Origin: Deferribacteres bacterium
Lineage (GTDB): Bacteria; Thermosulfidibacterota; Thermosulfidibacteria; Thermosulfidibacterales; Thermosulfidibacteraceae
Direction: 5' to 3'
Assembly: GCA_013153205.1 (NCBI GenBank)
Contig: JAADEW010000068.1
Location: forward strand, 1 to 7,140
DNA: 7,140 nt
Both the position numbers and the translations under genes were made by a program. Numbering within the stretch: position 1 is the first letter of the stretch; each line of letters opens with the position of its first letter. This document shows, one piece after another, positions 1 to 6,437 of this stretch. Below the pieces are notes generated by a model. The model was given only the letters and a program-made list of their open reading frames with translations, searched no databases and was not told the DNA's origin.

Positions 1-1197
1 GACGGAAACGCCATAGAGGAACTGCCGAGGTTTAAAGCAAAGTTCAAGCATGCCGAAATTATTATGATAACAGCCTACGAAAAGGATGCGGAAAGTGCGG
101 TGACAGCCCTGAAAAGAGGAGCGTTTGACTATCTAACAAAGCCTTTCAAGCTTGAGGACCTGTCCCTTCTCATATCCAAAGCCGCAGAAAAAGCCCATCT
201 GAAAAAGGAATACGAAAGCCTGAAGAAAAAGCTCAAAGAGAAAGAGTTTGAAGGCATAGTGGGAATAAGCGACGAGATGCAGGAGGTCTTTGAAAAGATA
301 AGAAGGGTGGCAAAGACCAACATAGCCGTGTTGATAACGGGTGAGTCCGGAACAGGGAAAGAGCTGGTAGCGCGAACAATCCACAAGCTCAGCAACCGTC
401 CGGGCAAATTTGTGGCAATAAACTGTGCGGCTATCCCTTCCAACCTTCTGGAAAGCGAGCTTTTCGGCTACGAGAAGGGAGCCTTTACAGGAGCCGCCAA
501 AAGCAAAAAAGGACTTCTGGAAGAAGCGCATAAGGGCACCATCTTCCTTGACGAAATCGGCGACATGCCTCTTGAGCTTCAGGGAAAGCTTTTGCGCTTT
601 CTGGAAGACGGAGAGGTAAGAAGGCTCGGAAGCGGAGAATCAAAAAAGGTGGATGTAAGGGTGATATCCGCAACGAACAAGAACCTGAGGGAACTGGTGG
701 ACAAAGGTGAATTCAGAGCCGACCTGTTCTTCAGAATAGCAAGCTTCAACATTGAGATGCCTCCGCTTCGTTTAAGGAAAGAGGACATTCCCCTCCTGAT
801 AAAGCACGCTCTCAAAGAGGTGGAGAAAGAGACAAACATGAAATACACCATATCTTCAGGCGCTCTGAAAGCCCTTCTGCTTTACGATTACCCCGGAAAC
901 GTCAGAGAGCTCAAGAACATAATAAGACAGGCCGCTCTCATGAGCAACGGCGTCATAATGTTTGAGAACCTCCCGGAATACGTGATACAGTCAACGGGCA
1001 ACATAATAAAAGGCAAAGAGGACAAGATAGAGATTAAAAACGGCTTTGACCTTGAAGAAGCCGTGGCGGAATACGAGAAGAAGCTTATTCTCAAAGCCCT
1101 TGAAAAGACGGACGGGGTGAAGAAAAAAGCCGCCGAAATACTGGGAATCAGCTTCCGTCAGCTCAGATACAAACTGGAAAAATACGGCATCAAATAG
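1..1197 (+). CDS. Sigma-54-dependent NtrC-family response regulator, 5'-truncated by the window edge
   Basis: This is a two-component response regulator that, when phosphorylated, should activate sigma-54 RNA polymerase. The frame is open from nt 1, so the start is outside; 398 residues are visible. The visible receiver part begins with Asp-Gly just after the expected phospho-Asp and keeps the switch Thr (MITAY, residues 22-26) and the Lys of TKPF (46-49). A charged helical linker follows (about 65-85). The AAA+ domain has Walker A GESGTGKE (114-121), the sigma-54 contact loop GAFTGA (160-165), Walker B IFLDE (181-185), arginine fingers R239 and R245, and YPGNVREL (297-304). A Fis-type helix-turn-helix ends the protein (about 374-396), with an FRQLRYKLEKYG segment resembling PilR-type regulators. 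The ATG at nt 64 lies inside the receiver fold and is not the start. Target genes and partner kinase are not visible. The family is certain; the subtype is not. Confidence 0.96.
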   Translation, partial: DGNAIEELPRFKAKFKHAEIIMITAYEKDAESAVTALKRGAFDYLTKPFKLEDLSLLISKAAEKAHLKKEYESLKKKLKEKEFEGIVGISDEMQEVFEKIRRVAKTNIAVLITGESGTGKELVARTIHKLSNRPGKFVAINCAAIPSNLLESELFGYEKGAFTGAAKSKKGLLEEAHKGTIFLDEIGDMPLELQGKLLRFLEDGEVRRLGSGESKKVDVRVISATNKNLRELVDKGEFRADLFFRIASFNIEMPPLRLRKEDIPLLIKHALKEVEKETNMKYTISSGALKALLLYDYPGNVRELKNIIRQAALMSNGVIMFENLPEYVIQSTGNIIKGKEDKIEIKNGFDLEEAVAEYEKKLILKALEKTDGVKKKAAEILGISFRQLRYKLEKYGIK

Positions 1198-1199
1198 CC

Positions 1200-1733
1200 C
1201 TACTTTTCTATCCCGACCCTCGCCATAACCCCTTTGGTGTAGTAGTGCTTCACCTCTCTCATCTCGGTAACCAAGTCAGCGGCTTCAATAAGCTCCTCAG
1301 GAGCGTATCTTCCGGTGAAGATGAGCTCCACATTCTCCGGCTTTTTCTTCACCAGCTCAAGAAGCTCGTCAGCAGAAAGCAGTCCGAGATAAGCCGCCAC
1401 ATTGGCTTCCTCAAGGATAACTATGTCGTATTCCCCGGATAACATGGCTTCTTTAGCCTTCTCCAGGCCTTTTTTTGCAAGGGCTATGTCCTCATCGCTC
1501 ATACTGCCCGAATGGACAAACTTGGGAGTGCCGAACTGCTCCACGGTAACCAAATCTGAAAGCCTCTCCTCTATAGCCTTTATCTCGCTATACTCTTTCC
1601 CCTTAAGAAACTGAGCTATATAAACCTTCAAACCCGCTCCCACCGCCCTCAAGGTCAAACCAAGGGCAGCTGTGGTCTTGCCCTTGCCGTTTCCCGTATA
1701 GACCTGCACATAACCCTTCTCAAGCTTACCCAC
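1200..1733 (-). CDS. cobO: Cob(I)yrinic acid a,c-diamide / corrinoid adenosyltransferase (CobO/BtuR/CobA type)
   Basis: This cytoplasmic enzyme transfers the 5'-deoxyadenosyl group of ATP to Co(I) corrinoids in adenosylcobalamin synthesis or salvage. The 177-residue product is about the usual family length. It has the N-terminal phosphate loop GNGKGKTT (14-21) within the typical VYTGNGKGKTTAALG context, a VEQFG segment (64-68), an acidic motif VILEEAN (105-111), LIFTGR (137-142), and the C-terminal family signature VTEMREVKH...KGVMARVGIEK (155-177). The acidic motif reads EEAN where DE-x-N is usual, a conservative change. The GTG start at 1731-1733 is chosen because GGAGG lies 6 nt upstream and the N-terminus then matches family members. 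The start overlaps the 3' end of aroE by 8 nt, so it is probably translated from the same mRNA. No other cobalamin gene is in the window, so de novo synthesis versus salvage cannot be decided. Confidence 0.93.
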   Translation of the reverse strand: MGKLEKGYVQVYTGNGKGKTTAALGLTLRAVGAGLKVYIAQFLKGKEYSEIKAIEERLSDLVTVEQFGTPKFVHSGSMSDEDIALAKKGLEKAKEAMLSGEYDIVILEEANVAAYLGLLSADELLELVKKKPENVELIFTGRYAPEELIEAADLVTEMREVKHYYTKGVMARVGIEK

Positions 1734-2580
1734 CTTCTCCCTCCAGAAGATTCTCTATATAAGATTTAACCCTGTAAAAATCGGGCTTTATCCCAAACCA
1801 AATCTCCATGGAAAAGAGAGCCTGCAGTATCAGCATATCCAAACCGTTTACGGTTTTCAAACCAAAACGAGAAGCTCTATCAAGGAAAGGGGTAACGGAA
1901 GGGGTATAGACCACATCATAGACACAGCACCCCGGAAAAGCTTTCTCAAAGTCAACGGGAGGAAGTTCTTCCCCGTCCATACCGAGGGTTGTGGTGTTGA
2001 CCACAAGGTCAACCTGCGGCAGAACCTCAGATATGGCAGTCTCGTCCCATTCAACGGGTATAACCCGCTCATCGGCAAATCTTTCAAGAAACAGAGAAAG
2101 CCTTGCCCTGCTTCTGTTAGCCACAAAAAGCCGCTTCACCCCTGAAACCAGAAGGGCGTAAGCCACAGCTTTCGCCGCACCCCCTGCTCCAAGCACCAGC
2201 GCCTCATTTACGCCGTCAATACCGTTTACCCGCAGGCTCTCAAGAAATCCCTGCCAGTCGGTGTTATAGCCTATGAGCTTATCCTCTCCCCGCTTGATGG
2301 TGTTAACAGCACCGATGGCTTTAGCGTCGTCAGAAACCATGTCCATAGCCTTCGCCGCCCGTTCTTTAAATGGAACCGTCACGTTAAAGCCCACCGCATT
2401 TTCAACAAAGCAGACGCCGTCAAGCACCTTCTCCAGATAGGCTTCCTTCGCCTTCACAGGCAGATAGACCGCATCAATGCCCATAAGCTCATAAGCGTAG
2501 TTGTGTATCGCAGGTGAAAGCGAGTGCTCTACCGGATTACCTATAACACCGAGCAGTTTCGTTTTACCGCTTATTCTCAC
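1726..2580 (-). CDS. aroE: Shikimate dehydrogenase (NADP+)
   Basis: AroE reduces 3-dehydroshikimate to shikimate with NADPH, the fourth step of the shikimate pathway to aromatic amino acids. At 284 residues it is full length. The substrate-binding domain has GNPVEHSLSP (14-23), FNVTVPFKE with the catalytic Lys72, and GYNTDWQGF with the catalytic Asp108. The nucleotide-binding domain has the glycine-rich loop GAGGAA (131-136), the NADP-phosphate-binding segment NRSRAR (155-160), and NTTTLGM (195-201). A C-terminal LILQA segment (250-254) contributes to the substrate site in known homologues. The start is GTG at 2578-2580, overlapping the ndk TGA stop as GTGA. No strong Shine-Dalgarno sequence precedes it, so re-initiation by ribosomes finishing ndk is likely. 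Its 3' end overlaps the next gene by 8 nt. The key catalytic residues are all present. Confidence 0.97.
   Translation of the reverse strand: MRISGKTKLLGVIGNPVEHSLSPAIHNYAYELMGIDAVYLPVKAKEAYLEKVLDGVCFVENAVGFNVTVPFKERAAKAMDMVSDDAKAIGAVNTIKRGEDKLIGYNTDWQGFLESLRVNGIDGVNEALVLGAGGAAKAVAYALLVSGVKRLFVANRSRARLSLFLERFADERVIPVEWDETAISEVLPQVDLVVNTTTLGMDGEELPPVDFEKAFPGCCVYDVVYTPSVTPFLDRASRFGLKTVNGLDMLILQALFSMEIWFGIKPDFYRVKSYIENLLEGEGG
1740..1744 (-). promoter_or_regulatory. Ribosome binding site deciding the GTG start of cobO
   Basis: GGAGG lies 6 nt before GTG 1731-1733, inside the last codons of aroE. It supports the GTG start and the 8-nt gene overlap. Confidence 0.7.
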
Positions 2581-2993
2581 CGCACAATCTCAAGGGCGTT
2601 GAAGAAGTAAGAAATCTCATACTTGGCAGACTCCGGCGAATCCGAGCCGTGAACGGAATTCCTCTCTATGTTAAGACCAAACCTCTTCCTTATGGTCCCT
2701 TCTTCCGCCTTGGCAGGGTCGGTGGCTCCCATAAGCTTCCTCCACCTTTCAATCACATTCTCTCCGGAAAGCACCATAACCACAATGGGGCCAGAAGACA
2801 TGTAGTCGGTAAGGCTGTCAAAGAAAGGCTTATCCTTATGCACGTAGTAGAAGCCTTCCGCCTGCTTTTTGGTCAGATGAAGCATCTTCATAGCGGAAAT
2901 CACCAGACCTTCACCCTCTATCGCCTTGACAATCTCCCCAATAATGTTTCTCTCAACGGCATCAGGTTTTATGATAGCAAGGGTCCTCTCCAT
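2577..2993 (-). CDS. ndk: Nucleoside diphosphate kinase
   Basis: Ndk transfers the terminal phosphate of ATP to NDPs and dNDPs through a phospho-histidine intermediate, keeping cytoplasmic NTP pools balanced. The 138-residue length is typical of bacterial Ndk. The N-terminus ERTLAIIKPDAVERN carries the conserved Lys9. The mid-region has SGP...GENVIERWRKLMGATDP (67-93). The active-site signature NSVHGSDSPESA (112-123) contains the phosphorylated His115. Arg85, Arg102 and Asn112 of the nucleotide site are also present. The ATG start at 2991-2993 is well supported by AAGGAGG 5 nt upstream and by the family N-terminus. The gene lies 12 nt after the pheT stop, and its own TGA stop overlaps the aroE start by 4 nt. 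I see nothing unusual in the protein. Confidence 0.98.
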   Translation of the reverse strand: MERTLAIIKPDAVERNIIGEIVKAIEGEGLVISAMKMLHLTKKQAEGFYYVHKDKPFFDSLTDYMSSGPIVVMVLSGENVIERWRKLMGATDPAKAEEGTIRKRFGLNIERNSVHGSDSPESAKYEISYFFNALEIVR

Positions 2994-2998
2994 GGCTT

Positions 2999-3005
2999 CC
3001 TCCTT
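2999..3005 (-). promoter_or_regulatory. Strong ribosome binding site of ndk
   Basis: A perfect AAGGAGG lies 5 nt before the ndk ATG and fills most of the 12-nt gap after the pheT stop. It is the strongest Shine-Dalgarno sequence of the run and suggests efficient independent initiation of ndk. Confidence 0.8.
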
Positions 3006-5402
3006 TTAAGCTCTTTTAGTTCTTATGGTAATGGGAAACTCCTCTTCCAGCTTTTCTGCTATCTTCCAGAAGATTTCGTCCACCTCAGCATCCTGAAGGG
3101 TCCTGTCCTCCGCCCCAAAGGTAAAGGACAGGGTTATGCTTCTCTTGCCCTCCTCTATGGGCTTTCCTTCATACACATCTATCAGCTCTACCCTTTTGAG
3201 ATAAGGAATGTTTTGAGCCGTGATGAAGTTGTAAATGGTTTCAAAGGCTATCTCCTTGGGAACGACAAAAGAAAGGTCTCTGGTAACCTCGGGATAACGG
3301 GGCAAGGGCGAGAAGCTCTTTTCAAGCTTCATTTCCTTCAACTCGTCAAGCTTAAGCTCTCCAACCCACAGCTCCTGAGGTGCATCAAGCCTGTCAAGAA
3401 AATCGGGATGCAAAGCACCTATATATCCAACTATCCGCTCTCCCAGAACCACATCGGCAGACTTGCCCGGATGGAGAAACCTCTTTTCCGATGGCACAAA
3501 CCTCGCTTTAGCACCCAGAAAGCGGCAGAGCCCCTCTACAATGCCCTTTGCATCGTAAAAGTCATACTTTCTCGGCCTTTCAGACCAGTGTCTGGGAACA
3601 AAACCCGTAAGAAGGAATCCCAGATTCAGCGCTTCCTTAATCCCATCACCCTCCTTCCAGAAAACCTTACCCGTCTCAAACAGTGCAAGGTCCATCTCCC
3701 TTACCCTGAAGTTCCTTAACGCAACCTCAACTAAACCGAAAAGCAGAGAGGTCCTCATAACCGCCATCTCTTCGCTCAGGGGATTGAGAAGCTCAACGCA
3801 CCTCTTTCTCTCCTCCTCAAGTCCCAACAGCTCAAAATATCTGGGATTTATAAAGCTGTAAGTAATCACCTCAAAAAGCCCGGAAGCGGAAAGCAAGTCC
3901 CTAACGCTCTCCACAAAGGCATAACTCGATTCCATCTTATCCTTAGGGATAGGCTCAGCGGGCATGAGCGAAGGTATCCTGTTGTATCCCCAGATTCTCG
4001 CCACCTCTTCTATCAGGTCTATCTCTCTGGTGACATCGTGGATACGGTGATAGGGCACCTCCACCCTGAAGCCCTCGTCAATCTCTTTAAGCTCAAAGCC
4101 AAGCCCCGTGAGAATTCGTCCTATCTCACCCTTTTCTATCCTCTCCCCTAAAACGAAGTGGGTTCTCTCCGTTCTCAGGGTCACCACCGGCTTTGCAATC
4201 TTTTTAGGATAATTGTCGTATAATCCCTTTGCCACCTTACCGCCTGCAAGCTTCTGTATCAGCTCCGCCGTTCTATCAATGGCATAGACCAGAGCTTCAA
4301 CATCCGTTCCCCTTTCAAACCTTTTGGAAGCCTCGGTTGAAAGCCCCAGCCGTTTGGAAGTCCTCCTTATAGAGGAGGGGGAAAAATAGGCGCTTTCAAG
4401 AAGCACCTTCGTGGTGGAACGGGTCACCTCAGAGTTGGCGCCGCCCATAATTCCCGCTATAGCCACGGGCCTCTGGGCATCAGCTATCACCAGAGTGTCC
4501 GTATCAAGCTCCCTGAACTCCCCGTCAAGCGTCACAATGTATTCCCCTTCCCTTGCCCTTCTCACCACTATCCTGTGCTCTTTAAGGGTATCGTAATCAA
4601 AGGCGTGAAGAGGATGGCCTATCTCCATAAGCACATAGTTGGTGATGTCCACCACATTGGATATGGGCCTCATACCAAAGGCTTTGAGAGCCACCTTCAT
4701 CCAAAGCGGGGATTCTCCAACCTCAACACCCTCAATGTATCTTGCCGTGTATCTCGGGCAAAGCTCAGGCTCCTCAATGCTTACATCAACAAACTCCTCA
4801 ACGGGCCTGTCCCATTCCTCAAGCTCTATCTCTGGAAGGGAAAGGGACCTGTTGTATAAAGCGGCCACCTCCCTGGCAACGCCGAGAACGCCAAAACAAT
4901 CACCCCTGTTGGGAGTGGGAGAGACCTCAAGAACATAGTCGTCCATATAAACGTAAGGGGCTATGCTGACACCGAGCTGTGCATCCTCAGGAAGCTCAAG
5001 GATGCCCCACGTATCCTCAACAAGCCCCAGCTCTATTTCAGACAGCAACATACCCTCGGACTTCTGCCCGCGGATGTCTGCCGCCTCAACCCTGACCCCA
5101 TTGGGCAGTTCAGCCCCCGGAAGTGCAAGGGCAACCTTAAGCCCCTCGCGCACATTGGGAGCACCGCACACCACCTGATAGGTTGTGCTTCCATCTGTAA
5201 CCTTCAGCACCTTTAGTTTGGGGGCATTGGGATGGGGATTCACCTCCAGTATCTCGGCAACCACACATCCCTTCACGGAATCCTTAAGCCTTTCAACCCC
5301 TTCAACCTCCAGACCGCCCATGGTGAGGCGCTCCGCCACATCATAGGGGTCAAGGTCTTTCAGGTCCAAAAACCTGCCCAAAGCGGAAAACAAAACCTTC
5401 AA
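3006..5402 (-). CDS. pheT: Phenylalanine--tRNA ligase beta subunit
   Basis: PheT pairs with PheS in the alpha2-beta2 phenylalanyl-tRNA synthetase; beta binds tRNA-Phe and hydrolyses mischarged Tyr-tRNA-Phe. The 798 residues match the full-length bacterial form (about 795 in E. coli). Domains in order are the N-terminal segment, an OB-fold tRNA-binding domain (about 39-147; HPNAPKL 57-63, RGQKSEGML 111-119), the B3/B4 editing domain (about 210-385), B5 (about 401-475), the catalytic-like core (about 480-690) and the C-terminal FDX-ACB anticodon-binding domain (about 701-798; PRYPEVTRDLSFVV). Residues corresponding to E. coli editing-site positions appear intact: His266 in GHPLHAFD, Glu336 in LLES, and Thr356/Ala358 in LSTEASKRFERG. 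HPNAPKL has Pro where Asp is common, a minor variant. TTG at 5400-5402 is the start: it has AAGGAG 7 nt upstream and gives the standard MKV N-terminus. It follows pheS by 15 nt. Confidence 0.98.
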   Translation of the reverse strand: MKVLFSALGRFLDLKDLDPYDVAERLTMGGLEVEGVERLKDSVKGCVVAEILEVNPHPNAPKLKVLKVTDGSTTYQVVCGAPNVREGLKVALALPGAELPNGVRVEAADIRGQKSEGMLLSEIELGLVEDTWGILELPEDAQLGVSIAPYVYMDDYVLEVSPTPNRGDCFGVLGVAREVAALYNRSLSLPEIELEEWDRPVEEFVDVSIEEPELCPRYTARYIEGVEVGESPLWMKVALKAFGMRPISNVVDITNYVLMEIGHPLHAFDYDTLKEHRIVVRRAREGEYIVTLDGEFRELDTDTLVIADAQRPVAIAGIMGGANSEVTRSTTKVLLESAYFSPSSIRRTSKRLGLSTEASKRFERGTDVEALVYAIDRTAELIQKLAGGKVAKGLYDNYPKKIAKPVVTLRTERTHFVLGERIEKGEIGRILTGLGFELKEIDEGFRVEVPYHRIHDVTREIDLIEEVARIWGYNRIPSLMPAEPIPKDKMESSYAFVESVRDLLSASGLFEVITYSFINPRYFELLGLEEERKRCVELLNPLSEEMAVMRTSLLFGLVEVALRNFRVREMDLALFETGKVFWKEGDGIKEALNLGFLLTGFVPRHWSERPRKYDFYDAKGIVEGLCRFLGAKARFVPSEKRFLHPGKSADVVLGERIVGYIGALHPDFLDRLDAPQELWVGELKLDELKEMKLEKSFSPLPRYPEVTRDLSFVVPKEIAFETIYNFITAQNIPYLKRVELIDVYEGKPIEEGKRSITLSFTFGAEDRTLQDAEVDEIFWKIAEKLEEEFPITIRTKRA

Positions 5403-5409
5403 TTTACCT

Positions 5410-5415
5410 CTCCTT
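5410..5415 (-). promoter_or_regulatory. Ribosome binding site deciding the TTG start of pheT
   Basis: AAGGAG lies 7 nt before TTG 5400-5402, in the 15-nt gap after the pheS stop. With the family-typical MKV N-terminus it settles the non-ATG start. Confidence 0.75.
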
Positions 5416-5417
5416 AA

Positions 5418-6437
5418 CTAAGAGAATTGAGCAAGAAAACGCCTGTCGTTTTCAAAGAAGAGCCTTATGTCATCTATGCTGAACTTGAGCATGGTGATTC
5501 TTTCAACACCAAGCCCAAAAGCGTAGCCCACAATCTTTTCCGGGTCGTAGCCCACAGCCTTGAAGACCTCCGGGTCCACCATCCCACATCCCAGAATCTC
5601 AAGCCACCCGGTTCCCTTACACACCCTGCAACCTTTGCCCCTGCAGATAACACAACCAATGTCCATCTCAGCGCTGGGCTCCGTAAAGGGAAAGTAGCTG
5701 GGCCTGAACCTGACCTTCGTTCCCTCTCCAAAAATCCTTTTCGCAAACTCCTCCAGAGTGCCCTTCAGCTCCGCAAAAGTGACCCTTTCCCCAACCAGAA
5801 GCCCCTCTATCTGGTGGAACATGGGGGTGTGGGACACATCAAAATCCCTTCTGTAAACCTTGCCCGGTGCAATTATCCTTATGGGCGGAGAATATCTCTC
5901 CATAACCCTTATCTGAACGGGGGATGTGTGGGTTCTCAAAAGCATCTCATCGCTTATGTAAAAGGTATCCTGCATATCACGGGCGGGGTGGTCCTTGGGA
6001 ATGTTCAAAGCCTCAAAGTTGTAGTAGTCGGTCTCTATCTCCGGACCCTCAGCCACATCAAATCCCATCCCTTTAAACACATCTATAATCTCGCGAGCCA
6101 CCTGCGTGATGGGATGCAGAGCTCCCAGAGGAGGGATTCTGCCGGGAAGGGTAATGTCAACCCTTTCAGCCTCAAGCTTCCTCCTTTTCTCCTCTTCCTT
6201 GAGCTCCTTCTCCCTCTCCTCAACGAGCCGCTCCAGCAGAACCTTCACCTCGTTGACGAGCCTGCCCAGAACAGGCCTTTCCTCAGGCGGAAGCTCTTTC
6301 AAACCCTTCAAAATCCTGGTCAGTTCACCTTTTTTTCCCAGAAACTTTGCCTTTACATTTCTCAGCTCCAAAAGACTGCCCACATTCTTTATCTCTTCAA
6401 CGGCCTGTTTTTTCAGCTTCTCAAGAGCCTCTTTCAT
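5418..6437 (-). CDS. pheS: Phenylalanine--tRNA ligase alpha subunit
   Basis: PheS is the catalytic class II aminoacyl-tRNA synthetase subunit that activates Phe with ATP and charges tRNA-Phe in complex with PheT. The 339 residues are the usual length. The N-terminal 95 residues form a charged helical arm containing the conserved FLGKKGELT (32-40) and LPPEERP (49-55). The catalytic core has LLRTHTSPVQ (166-175), motif 2 VYRRDFDVSHTPMFHQIEG (194-212) and motif 3 GYAFGLGVERITMLK (304-318), with Ala306 at the position that limits side-chain size in the Phe pocket. Four cysteines at 262, 265, 270 and 273 (C-x2-C-x4-C-x2-C) precede GTGWLEILGCGMV and may bind zinc. The ATG start at 6435-6437 is inside the end of the upstream trkA-like gene (17-nt overlap); GGAG 7 nt upstream supports it, and no other Met lies in the following N-terminal region. 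Confidence 0.98.
   Translation of the reverse strand: MKEALEKLKKQAVEEIKNVGSLLELRNVKAKFLGKKGELTRILKGLKELPPEERPVLGRLVNEVKVLLERLVEEREKELKEEEKRRKLEAERVDITLPGRIPPLGALHPITQVAREIIDVFKGMGFDVAEGPEIETDYYNFEALNIPKDHPARDMQDTFYISDEMLLRTHTSPVQIRVMERYSPPIRIIAPGKVYRRDFDVSHTPMFHQIEGLLVGERVTFAELKGTLEEFAKRIFGEGTKVRFRPSYFPFTEPSAEMDIGCVICRGKGCRVCKGTGWLEILGCGMVDPEVFKAVGYDPEKIVGYAFGLGVERITMLKFSIDDIRLFFENDRRFLAQFS

Noticed and set aside
64..66. ATG as start of the response regulator
   Set aside because: The frame is open and homologous to the receiver domain upstream of it to the window edge, so the real start is outside.
1292..1304. Small palindrome GCTCC-TCA-GGAGC
   Set aside because: It is a five-base stem with no T-run, inside cobO codons for Ala-Pro-Glu-Glu-Leu; chance is enough.
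1455..1476. Terminator-like hairpin followed by seven T on the + strand
   Set aside because: The stem is only about 4 bp (GCCT/AGGC), and the T-run is simply Lys-Lys codons of cobO. It lies about 270 nt past the regulator stop. It could act weakly, but I cannot support it as a terminator.
3492..3507. Sigma-54 promoter-like TGGCAC...CGCT on the + strand
   Set aside because: It meets GG-N10-GC, but the -12 element is degraded (TCGC, not TTGC) and it lies antisense inside pheT with no gene downstream on that strand.
2649..3719. Long open frame on the + strand opposite ndk and pheT
   Set aside because: It spans two certain genes and their junction in antisense, and I recognise no domain in the product.
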